Assembly: GCA_035713725.1 (NCBI GenBank)
Contig: DASTMZ010000046.1
Location: 1-34,186, forward strand
DNA: 34,186 bases
Source: DASQPR01 sp035713725
Lineage (GTDB): Bacteria; Actinomycetota; Actinomycetes; Mycobacteriales; Micromonosporaceae
Reading direction: 5' to 3'
Below, one piece after another: positions 1-7,097 of this stretch. Each line of letters opens with the position of its first letter. Position 1 is the stretch's first letter. A model generated the notes under the pieces. That model saw only the letters and a list, made by a program, of their open reading frames with translations, did no database searches and was not told where the DNA came from. Made by a program: the position numbers and the translations under genes.

Positions 1-2632
1 TCCGTCGGTTGTCCTCGCCTTCGGTGCGGTTTACTGGCTCTTCCCCCGGACGCACCCGTACGTCGTCGGCCTGGTCGCGCTCGCGAGCGTGCTGGCCGTC
101 GGGTACGGCATCCGCACCCACGCGCCGCGGCGCGCCAACGCGTGGCGGCTCGTCGGACTCGGTGTGGCGTTCGCAGCGGCCGGCGAGATCAGCTACGACA
201 TGTTCGCCGCCGGCGGTGCCGTAGACGGGTATCCGTCGCTGACCGACGGATTGTTCCTCGTGGTCTACGCCCCGCTCTCGGTCGGCCTGCTGTGGCTGGG
301 CCTGCCGCGCGTGCCATCCCGGGACAAGGCGTCCATCATCGACACCGCCGCGCTGAGCCTCGCTGGCAGCCTCTTGGTGTGGCTCGTGCTGATCCAGCCG
401 ACGGTGTCCAGCCTCCACCTGACCGGGCTCGCCAAGACAATCTCGGTCGCCGGCTGGGTCGGCGACGCGGTCGTCCTTGCGGCGGCCCTTCGGTTAGTCA
501 GCGCGTGGCCGCAGAACACCGCCGCGCGGATGCTCAGCGCGGCGATCGTCGCGTTGCTTGCCGGCGACCTGCTCTACGGGATCGCGCTCATCGACGGCGT
601 GTGGCGAAGCGGTGGACCCGTCGACCTGTGCCTGCTCGTCTTCATGGCGCTGTGTGGCGGCGCCGCGCTGATGCCCGCGATGGCCGACATCGGGACCGCG
701 GAGGGCGTGCATCGGGTGCTCGGTGTCCGCCGGCTGTCGGCGCTAGCCGTCGCACTGCTCATCGCTCCGACCGCCCTGCTCGTAGAGGCGACGCACGGTC
801 CGGTCCGGACCCCGGTCGCCATCGGGGTGGTATCGGCGGTCGGTGGTTTGCTCGCGGTATGGCGCATCGAAGTGACGTTGAACGCACAACGGACCACGGT
901 CGACCGTGACCGGACGGTGCGCGACGCGGCGCAACGAATCGGGCTCGCCACCACGACCGACGACGTCATGACGGCGGTTAACACCGCGTTCGGGGCGTTG
1001 ACGCGCGGTGTGCCGGCCGAGGCGCATCTCAGCGATCGCTCCGTCACCACACCGACGTTGAGCGATCAGGGCCAGACCTTGCGGATACCGGTCGACACCG
1101 ACGCGGTCCGCGGTCCCGACATCGCGCCGGTCGACTACCCCGATCACGACCTCGTTTTCACATCGGAGGCACCGGAGCTGGCCGAGCTTCAGGATGTCCT
1201 CATCGCGCTGGCCGAGCACGCCGGTGTTGCGCTGCAACGGATCGCGCTGAGCGACCAGGTCCGGGCCAGCCAGGTGGAGCACGACATCCTCGTCTACCGT
1301 GCGTCGCATGACCCGCTGACTGGCCTCGCCAATGGCGAGCTGTTCCGGCGGCGGCTGCGGGCGCTCGGCGCCGACCCGGCGCGACACGGTCGGACCACCG
1401 CGGTCCTGTTCATCGACCTCGATGACTTCAAGACGATCAACGACACGCTCGGCCACGAAGCAGGCGACCTCACGCTCGTGACCGCGGCCGAGCGGATCCA
1501 AGGCTGTGTTGGCACCAACGATGTCAGCGCACGCCTCGGTGGGGACGAATTCGCCGCGCTGCTGCCGGACGTCGGTGACCGTGACGCTGCGTACCAGATG
1601 GCCGAACGCCTGTCCGTCGAGCTTGCCGAACCCACCGTCGTGGCGGGCTTGCCGGTGCGATGTCGCGCCAGCATCGGCGTGGCGACGGCGTCGACTCCGG
1701 AGGAGTATCCGCACGTGATGCGCTGGGCGGATGCCGCACTTTACGCGGCCAAGGCGGAAAGCAAGGGCGGTTGGCGTCCGTACCGGCCGAATATGCGCAG
1801 CCCCCTGCATCGTGGCAATGACCTCCGCATCGAGCTGCAGGCGATGCTCAATCGCACCGGCCGCGACGATGCGGCCGCGAACGGGCTGGCCATGCATTAC
1901 CAACCGATCGTCGATCTCGCAGACGGATCCCTGCGTGGCTACGAGGCGCTGATCAGGTTCCGGCATCCGGAGCGAGGCAGCGTGCCGGTCACCGACCTCA
2001 TCGCGGCGGCCGAACAGACCGGGCTCATCGTGCCGCTGGGCAACTGGGCGCTAAGCCAGGCGATCACGGACGCCGTCGAGTTGACGGCCGGGTCCGATCC
2101 TCCGGTCCGGTACGTCAGCGTCAACGTCTCGCCGACGCAACTGCGCCAGCCAGACTTCAACGAACGCGTACGCGACGCGATCGCGGCGGCCGGACTGGAA
2201 CCGACGCGGCTCGTCATCGAGATGACCGAGACGCAGCCGCTCGACGACGACGACGAGATCTGGGACGTTCTCGAGGCGCTGAGCGACGCCGGTATGCGCA
2301 TCGCGATCGACGACTACGGCACCGGACACGCGTCGTTGGGTTACCTGCGCCGTCCGGTCATCGACATCCTGAAGCTCGATCGGCTCTTCCTGCGCGACAT
2401 CGACAGCGATCGGATCCGTAGCCTGGTCGGCGCCGTCATCGGACTCACCAAAGAACTCAAGATCGAGTTGGTGGCGGAGGGCATCGAGGACCACGCGACA
2501 CGCATCGCATTGCTCGAGCTTGGCTGTGTGGTCGGACAAGGGCATCTGTTCGCCCATGCGATGCCTGTCGGCGATGCCATGCGGTGGGCATCGCCAACGT
2601 ATGCGTCGCTGCAGGCCGACGCCGCCAACTAG
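1..2632 (+). CDS. GGDEF-EAL cyclic-di-GMP turnover protein, membrane-anchored (5' truncated)
   Basis: The frame is open from base 2, well upstream of the GTG at 89, and reads through two hydrophobic stretches, so the true start lies outside the window. Numbering codons from base 2, the first ~300 residues hold a run of membrane segments, then a GAF-like linker (~330-430), a GGDEF domain and an EAL domain. GGDEF is intact at 513-517, with DDFKTINDTLGHEAGD upstream, so diguanylate cyclase activity is plausible. The inhibitory I-site (RxxD) is degraded: Gly504 replaces Arg and Asp507 is kept. The EAL domain keeps EAL (648-650), an N in SVNVSP, EMTET, the DD of DDYGTG (770-771), LKLD and EGIE, so phosphodiesterase activity is also plausible. 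Such proteins make and break c-di-GMP at the inner face of the membrane. Net direction cannot be told from sequence. No partner gene lies beside it here. Confidence 0.93.
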   Translation, partial: PSVVLAFGAVYWLFPRTHPYVVGLVALASVLAVGYGIRTHAPRRANAWRLVGLGVAFAAAGEISYDMFAAGGAVDGYPSLTDGLFLVVYAPLSVGLLWLGLPRVPSRDKASIIDTAALSLAGSLLVWLVLIQPTVSSLHLTGLAKTISVAGWVGDAVVLAAALRLVSAWPQNTAARMLSAAIVALLAGDLLYGIALIDGVWRSGGPVDLCLLVFMALCGGAALMPAMADIGTAEGVHRVLGVRRLSALAVALLIAPTALLVEATHGPVRTPVAIGVVSAVGGLLAVWRIEVTLNAQRTTVDRDRTVRDAAQRIGLATTTDDVMTAVNTAFGALTRGVPAEAHLSDRSVTTPTLSDQGQTLRIPVDTDAVRGPDIAPVDYPDHDLVFTSEAPELAELQDVLIALAEHAGVALQRIALSDQVRASQVEHDILVYRASHDPLTGLANGELFRRRLRALGADPARHGRTTAVLFIDLDDFKTINDTLGHEAGDLTLVTAAERIQGCVGTNDVSARLGGDEFAALLPDVGDRDAAYQMAERLSVELAEPTVVAGLPVRCRASIGVATASTPEEYPHVMRWADAALYAAKAESKGGWRPYRPNMRSPLHRGNDLRIELQAMLNRTGRDDAAANGLAMHYQPIVDLADGSLRGYEALIRFRHPERGSVPVTDLIAAAEQTGLIVPLGNWALSQAITDAVELTAGSDPPVRYVSVNVSPTQLRQPDFNERVRDAIAAAGLEPTRLVIEMTETQPLDDDDEIWDVLEALSDAGMRIAIDDYGTGHASLGYLRRPVIDILKLDRLFLRDIDSDRIRSLVGAVIGLTKELKIELVAEGIEDHATRIALLELGCVVGQGHLFAHAMPVGDAMRWASPTYASLQADAAN

Positions 2633-2981
2633 CGGCGCTACCCGGCCCATGTAATCGTTTGCGTCGGCCGCCGTTGCCGGCGTTTTGTGCTTGGATGCGC
2701 GGTCCGTTGAGATCGGTTACGTCACTGCGTCGATCGCGTCGCAATGCGATAACGGTGATGGCCGTGGCCTCGAAACGTTTCCGGCGCGTGGGACGCTACG
2801 GCGCGGCCGTACCGCCGGCAACGGCGCCGACATGCGGCCTGTTCTCGGGGTTCCGATATCGCAGGCTGCCCGGTTTATCCGGAGATGGTGGGCGACATGC
2901 GTGACAACTCGTTCACTTGACGTGACTCGGATCGTTCTCCGGACCGACCTGAGAGGACGTTCCCGCAGCCCACTGGCTCCC

Positions 2982-3012
2982 TTGACAACGTCTTCCGGGT
3001 GAACAAATAATT
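2982..3012 (+). promoter_or_regulatory. Candidate promoter of the xylose transporter operon
   Basis: TTGACA at 2982-2987 is a perfect -35 box. ATAATT at 3007-3012 follows at a spacing of 19 bp, longer than the usual 17. Position and AT content fit a promoter driving the gene at 3230, giving a leader of about 210 nt. This is inference; no start site is known. Confidence 0.45.
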
Positions 3013-3028
3013 CATCCGCTTAACAAAT
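3002..3028 (+). promoter_or_regulatory. Direct repeat AACAAAT x2, candidate sugar-repressor site
   Basis: AACAAAT occurs at 3002-3008 and 3022-3028, exactly 20 bp apart, or two helical turns. The first copy overlaps the candidate -10 box. Such phased AT-rich words are typical of repressor binding in front of sugar transport operons. The regulator is not identified: the ROK protein in this window lacks a DNA-binding domain. Confidence 0.35.
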
Positions 3029-3229
3029 CTGTTTCCACGCTGTTGCTCTGTGCGATCGGTAAATGTCGTCGGGTTTCGACGGCATTCGCGACGTTGCGGT
3101 GCATTGGCGTGGCGACGCAAGCCAGCCAACGGTGATCCCGAAACCCCACCCGCTCAGCCCAGCACTTCTCAGTTCCGCGGCGTGGCGTCGCAACCGCTAG
3201 CGACGCGACCAGAAAGGAGACACGCGGCG

Positions 3230-4339
3230 ATGCGCATTTCCCCTCGGTCCGCCCTCACCACGACGGCGGCCGCAGTGTTGCTCGTCGCAGGCCTCGCGGC
3301 CTGTGGCAGCGGCAGCAACGGCAGTGGCAACAACGCAGGCAGCGCGCCTGCGAACAATAAGGTCGGCATCCTGCTGCCGGACACGGCATCCTCGCCGCGC
3401 TGGGTCTCCGCGGACCCGAACGAGATGGCGAAGGAATGCACGGTCTACAAGCTGGACTGCAAGATCTACAACGCCAACGGCAGCGCGACGACCATGCAGG
3501 CTCAGGCGCAGGCACTGATCAACGCCGGCGTCGGCGTGCTGCTGGTGACCGACCTGGACCCGGACTCCGGCAAGGCGATCGAGGACCTGGCCGCGCAGCA
3601 CCACGTCGTGTCGATCGACTACGACCGCCTGACGTCGGGTAGCTCGAACAACGCGTACTACGTGTCGTTCGACAACACCAAGGTCGGCGAGGACCAGGGC
3701 ACCGCCCTCACGCAGTGCCCGCAGGTTCAGGGCAAGAGCGCCGTGAACTACGTCGAGATCGACGGTGCGCCGACCGACAACAACGCCACGCTGTTCGCCA
3801 ACGGCTACAACTCGGTGCTGTCCAAGGCGCCGGGTTGGACGAAGCTGGCCGACCAGACCGGCAACTGGGACCCGCAGACCGCGCAGACCGTGTTCACCAC
3901 GATGCTCGGTCAGCACAAGGACATCAACGCGGTCATGGTTGCCAACGACACCATGGCGCAGTCGGTCATCAACGTCCTGCAGTCGCAGGGCCTAGCCGGC
4001 AAGGTGGCCGTCTCCGGTCAGGATGCGACCGCCGGTGGCCTCGACAACATCATGGCAGGCACCCAGTGCTTCACCATCTACAAGCCGGTTGCCGGCGAGG
4101 CTGACGTCGCAATCAAGCTCGCGTCGCAGATTCTCGCGGGCCAGAAGCCGACGGCTCCGGCGACGACCAAGGACCCGAAGACCGGTCGCGATGTTCCGTC
4201 CTACCTGGCCACCCCGACCGTCATCACCAAGGCGAACGTGGCCTTGCCGGTGACCGACGGATACGTGACCGCGGGCGCCGTGTGCAGCACGCCGGCGCTG
4301 GTCACGCTCTGCAAGGCGAACGGCATCAACACCGGCTGA
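3230..4339 (+). CDS. xylF: Xylose-type ABC transporter substrate-binding lipoprotein
   Basis: A 369-aa periplasmic-binding protein that would capture D-xylose or a related sugar outside the membrane and hand it to the permease encoded downstream. The start ATG at 3230 follows AAAGGAG (3213-3219) at good spacing; the longer open frame from 3050 lacks such a site. The N-terminus is a lipoprotein signal with lipobox LAAC, followed by a Gly/Ser/Asn-rich linker. Family features of XylF include DYDRL, YYVSFDNTKVGE, the GQDAT motif, and a C-terminal ITKANV-like segment. It is the first gene of an operon with an ATPase and a permease. A large hairpin separates it from the ATPase gene, consistent with higher expression of the binding protein. 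The exact sugar is inferred from family resemblance only. Confidence 0.88.
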   Translation: MRISPRSALTTTAAAVLLVAGLAACGSGSNGSGNNAGSAPANNKVGILLPDTASSPRWVSADPNEMAKECTVYKLDCKIYNANGSATTMQAQAQALINAGVGVLLVTDLDPDSGKAIEDLAAQHHVVSIDYDRLTSGSSNNAYYVSFDNTKVGEDQGTALTQCPQVQGKSAVNYVEIDGAPTDNNATLFANGYNSVLSKAPGWTKLADQTGNWDPQTAQTVFTTMLGQHKDINAVMVANDTMAQSVINVLQSQGLAGKVAVSGQDATAGGLDNIMAGTQCFTIYKPVAGEADVAIKLASQILAGQKPTAPATTKDPKTGRDVPSYLATPTVITKANVALPVTDGYVTAGAVCSTPALVTLCKANGINTG

Positions 4340-4356
4340 TCCGGCCGAACGATGGC

Positions 4357-4411
4357 GGCCAGCGTGCCTCAAGCGTCTTGACCGTACGGTCCTGGCGTGG
4401 GCACGCTGGCC
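4357..4411 (+). terminator. Large nested hairpin between binding protein and ATPase genes
   Basis: GGCCAGCGTGCC (4357-4368) pairs perfectly with GGCACGCTGGCC (4400-4411). The 31-nt loop contains a second perfect palindrome, GACCGTACGGTC (4380-4391). There is no T-run. Its position after the binding-protein stop suggests an attenuator or mRNA-stabilising structure that makes the first gene more abundant than the rest. Confidence 0.65.
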
Positions 4412-4516
4412 CCGTCCTTATCCGCCGTTGGTGGACAACTCGCGATCCGCCGCCTTCATCGCAAGCCAGGCCCGGTTCCGGTGCGACCGGACGAACGTGA
4501 CGACAGCAGGTGACCA

Positions 4517-5317
4517 GTGACAGCGCAAGCCTCCGCCTCCCCGCCCGCACTCGCGCTAAGGGGCATCGACAAATCGTTTGGACCCGTTCACGTCTTGCAG
4601 TCCGTCGACTTCGTCGCGCGCGCTGGGGAGGTCACCGCGCTTGTCGGTGACAACGGCGCCGGCAAGACGACGCTGGTCAAGTGCATCGGCGGCAGCTACA
4701 CGGCCGATCACGGCGAGATCTTGTTCGAGGGCAAGCCAGTCACCGTGCACAACCCACGCGACGCGGCCGCACTCGGCATCGAGATCGTGTATCAGGACCT
4801 AGCGCTCTGCAACAACCTGGACATCGTGCAGAACATGTTCCTCGGGCGCGAACGCATCTCCGGACTGCGCACGCTGGACGAGAACAGCATGGAAAAGGCG
4901 GCCATCGCGACACTCGAGAGCCTGTCGGTGCGCACCGTCCGATCGGTGCGCCAACTCGTCGCGAGCCTCTCCGGCGGGCAGCGCCAGACCGTCGCCATCG
5001 CCAAGTCGGTGTTGTGGCAGTCGAAGGTGGTCATCCTCGACGAGCCGACCGCCGCGCTCGGCGTCGCACAGACCGCGCAGGTGCTCGACCTGGTGCGCCG
5101 ACTCGCCGACCAGGGTGTCGCCGTGATTCTGATCTCCCACAACATGAACGATGTCCTGAAGGTCGCCGACGACATCGCGGTGCTGTTCCTCGGCCGGATG
5201 GCCGCTCAGGTCAAGCGCGCTGACGTGACGCATACCCAAGTCGTCGAACTGATCACCTCGGGTCGATCGGGGGACCTCGGGTTGTCCCCGACCGAAGCAT
5301 CCGGAGCCGTGGTATGA
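4517..5317 (+). CDS. Sugar ABC transporter ATP-binding protein (single domain)
   Basis: A 266-aa ATPase that powers the importer. Walker A is GDNGAGKTT (44-52), the Q-loop lies in VYQDLALCNNLD, the signature is LSGGQRQ, and Walker B is VVILDEPTAAL. It has one nucleotide-binding domain, unlike the classical two-domain XylG or RbsA (about 500 aa), so it probably works as a homodimer, as in FrcA-type systems. The GTG start at 4517 has only a weak upstream purine stretch. Its stop overlaps the start of the permease gene (ATGA at 5314-5317), which implies translational coupling. Family and role are clear; the substrate is inferred from its neighbours. Confidence 0.93.
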   Translation: MTAQASASPPALALRGIDKSFGPVHVLQSVDFVARAGEVTALVGDNGAGKTTLVKCIGGSYTADHGEILFEGKPVTVHNPRDAAALGIEIVYQDLALCNNLDIVQNMFLGRERISGLRTLDENSMEKAAIATLESLSVRTVRSVRQLVASLSGGQRQTVAIAKSVLWQSKVVILDEPTAALGVAQTAQVLDLVRRLADQGVAVILISHNMNDVLKVADDIAVLFLGRMAAQVKRADVTHTQVVELITSGRSGDLGLSPTEASGAVV

Positions 5318-6621
5318 GCGTCCAGCCGCGAACCGACGAGGTCAACATCGATCTCAGCGCATCGGGCGAGACGGCACCGCCGTCCACCGGCGTCGGCGTC
5401 CTTGCCGGCTACGTGAGGGACTACGCGACGCGGGTTCGTGGTGGCGAGACGGGTTCGATCCCGGCCGTGCTCGGCCTACTGGTGCTCGTGATTTTCTTTG
5501 CGATCGTCCACCAGGGGTTCTTGTCCGCGTACAACGTCGAGGCGCTCATCGTTCAGGCGGCGCCGATCATCGTGATGGCGATGGGCCTGGTCTTCGTGCT
5601 GCTGCTCGGCGAGATCGACCTGTCGGCCGGTACGACGGGCGGCATGTGTGCCGCGATCATGGCGATCCTGTTGGGCCGGCAGCACTTCTCGTGGCCGATA
5701 TCGGTGGTCGCCGGCATCGTCACCGGCGTCGTCATCGGTTTCGCAACCGGATGGCTGCGGGCCAAGGTGGGCATTCCGTCCTTCGTGATCACGCTCGCGA
5801 CGTTCCTCGGCTTCCAGGGCATCACGCTGATCCTGATCGGCGGCCAAGGATCCATCGGCGTACGCAACGACGTGATCATCGCGCTTGAGGGCCTCAACAG
5901 TAAGTTCGTGCCGATCTGGGCCGGATGGGCATTGCTGGTCGTGATCGTGGTCGGCTACGCGATGCTCAAGCTTCACGACTCGTACGCACGTCGACGGGAC
6001 GGACTGCCCGCGGTGCCGACCGTGGCCACGCTCGCGAAGACGGTCGCCATCGCGGTGCTCGGCGCGATCTTCGTCTACGTGATGGGCCTCGACCGCACGC
6101 TCATCCACAACGCGTTCTTCCATAACGCAGCACGAGGCATGCCATGGTCGGTGGTCATGATCGCCCTGCTGTTCGTCGGGCTCAACTTCGTGCTCGGGCG
6201 GACGCGTTATGGCCGGCACGTCTACGCGGTCGGCGGTAATGAAGAGGCGGCGCGGCGCGGCGGTATCCAGGTCAACAAGGTGCGGATCTCGGTGTTCGTC
6301 ATCTGTTCGACGCTCGCCGCGGTGTCCGGCATCACCGCCGCGTCCGAGCTTGAGTCGGTCCAGTCCAACGCGGGCGCACAGAACACGCTTCTGCTGGCGG
6401 TCGGTGCGGCCGTCATCGGTGGTACGTCGCTGTTCGGTGGCCGCGGCCGCATGATCGACGCGATTTTGGGTGGCCTTGTGGTCGCCGTCATCCAGAACGG
6501 CATGAGCGCGCTGATCTCGGGCGCCAACTCGGCCGGCTGGGAATGGATCGTGACCGGCCTCGTGCTCCTGCTGGCCGCCGGTTTTGACGCGGTCGCCCGG
6601 CGCGTCGGCTCGACAACCTAG
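5314..6621 (+). CDS. xylH: Xylose-type ABC transporter permease
   Basis: A 435-aa integral membrane protein of the ribose/xylose permease family with roughly ten hydrophobic segments. GEIDLSAGTTGG and the cytoplasmic coupling region GRHVYAVGGNEEAARRGGI are family hallmarks. A basic cytoplasmic loop (about residues 220-240, including YARRRDG) resembles the one in XylH, which favours xylose over ribose. An N-terminal extension of about 45 residues precedes the first membrane helix. The start overlaps the ATPase stop by four bases. It forms the import channel for the sugar delivered by the lipoprotein at 3230. A strong hairpin terminator follows. Confidence 0.9.
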   Translation: MSVQPRTDEVNIDLSASGETAPPSTGVGVLAGYVRDYATRVRGGETGSIPAVLGLLVLVIFFAIVHQGFLSAYNVEALIVQAAPIIVMAMGLVFVLLLGEIDLSAGTTGGMCAAIMAILLGRQHFSWPISVVAGIVTGVVIGFATGWLRAKVGIPSFVITLATFLGFQGITLILIGGQGSIGVRNDVIIALEGLNSKFVPIWAGWALLVVIVVGYAMLKLHDSYARRRDGLPAVPTVATLAKTVAIAVLGAIFVYVMGLDRTLIHNAFFHNAARGMPWSVVMIALLFVGLNFVLGRTRYGRHVYAVGGNEEAARRGGIQVNKVRISVFVICSTLAAVSGITAASELESVQSNAGAQNTLLLAVGAAVIGGTSLFGGRGRMIDAILGGLVVAVIQNGMSALISGANSAGWEWIVTGLVLLLAAGFDAVARRVGSTT

Positions 6622-6633
6622 CACTGTCTCGAC

Positions 6634-6673
6634 GAGAACGGGCCTCGCTGGAACATCGGCGGGGCCCGTTCTC
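6634..6673 (+). terminator. Strong hairpin terminator of the xylose transporter operon
   Basis: GAGAACGGGCC (6634-6644) pairs perfectly with GGCCCGTTCTC (6663-6673). The helix continues inward with mostly paired bases and two G-U pairs, leaving a 6-nt loop (6651-6656). There is no T-run, as is common in actinobacteria. It begins 13 nt after the permease stop. Confidence 0.8.
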
Positions 6674-6674
6674 A

Positions 6675-6708
6675 GGCGTGCCGTCTCGGGCGGGGGCGTG
6701 CCGTCTCG
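6675..6708 (+). repeat. 14-bp direct repeat at 20-bp period
   Basis: GGCGTGCCGTCTCG occurs at 6675-6688 and again at 6695-6708, separated by GGCGGG. The copies are identical and start right after the terminator, about 100 bp before the DUF1918 gene. They may be a tandem duplication or a phased protein-binding site. Confidence 0.6.
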
Positions 6709-6804
6709 TCCGACAAAGCCCTGCGCTGTTCGTGATCACCACAGACAATGAAGGCTAGCGGCTGGGTCCCCGCCAGCGGAGCTTCGGCAGACGGGAGGAC
6801 GCGC

Positions 6805-7014
6805 GTGAAGGGCAACGTCGGCGATCGCCTCATCCTGGAAGGTGCGCACGTCGGAGACCACAAGCGCATTGGCGTGATCACTGAACTCCGTCACGACGAC
6901 GGCACGCCGCCGTACATGGTGCATTGGCTGGACAACGGGCACGACAGCCTGGTGTTTCCCGGATCGGACGCGCACATCGAGGCGGCGTTCAACGGGGGTA
7001 CTGGCACGTCTTAG
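6805..7014 (+). CDS. DUF1918 domain protein
   Basis: A 69-aa soluble protein matching the actinobacterial DUF1918 family throughout: VGDRLILEGAHVGDHKRIGVITEL, then PPYMVHWLDNGHDSLVFPG. These proteins are small beta-rich domains of unknown function. The GTG at 6805 is preferred over the ATG at 6748 because GGGAGGA (6793-6799) lies six bases upstream, and the family starts at this point. It is a short standalone gene between the transporter terminator and the large ATPase gene. Nothing ties it functionally to either neighbour. Confidence 0.88.
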   Translation: MKGNVGDRLILEGAHVGDHKRIGVITELRHDDGTPPYMVHWLDNGHDSLVFPGSDAHIEAAFNGGTGTS

Positions 7015-7097
7015 CACGGCCGACTGGCGCAGTTCTGTCGCGGTCCGGACGCCCTGGTTCATCGCGAGGCACCACGTCGACCGGCAGAATCGGGTGC

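Larger units (their letters stand above)
2633..3229. other. 597-bp intergenic region upstream of the xylose transporter operon
   Basis: No convincing gene is seen: the short open frames here lack a ribosome site and family features. The right half carries an AT-rich stretch (about 2982-3035) that stands out in this GC-rich DNA. It holds a TTGACA box and paired AACAAAT words, described separately. The left part (2633-2900) shows no structure I can support. Confidence 0.6.

Noticed and set aside
743..1966. Long minus-strand open frame inside the GGDEF-EAL gene
   Set aside because: It lies fully antisense to clear catalytic motifs and its translation is Arg-rich without family features, a usual shadow in GC-rich DNA.
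2633..3229. Small plus-strand open frames in the first intergenic region
   Set aside because: No ribosome sites, no family features, and the AT-rich promoter stretch interrupts coding-like composition.
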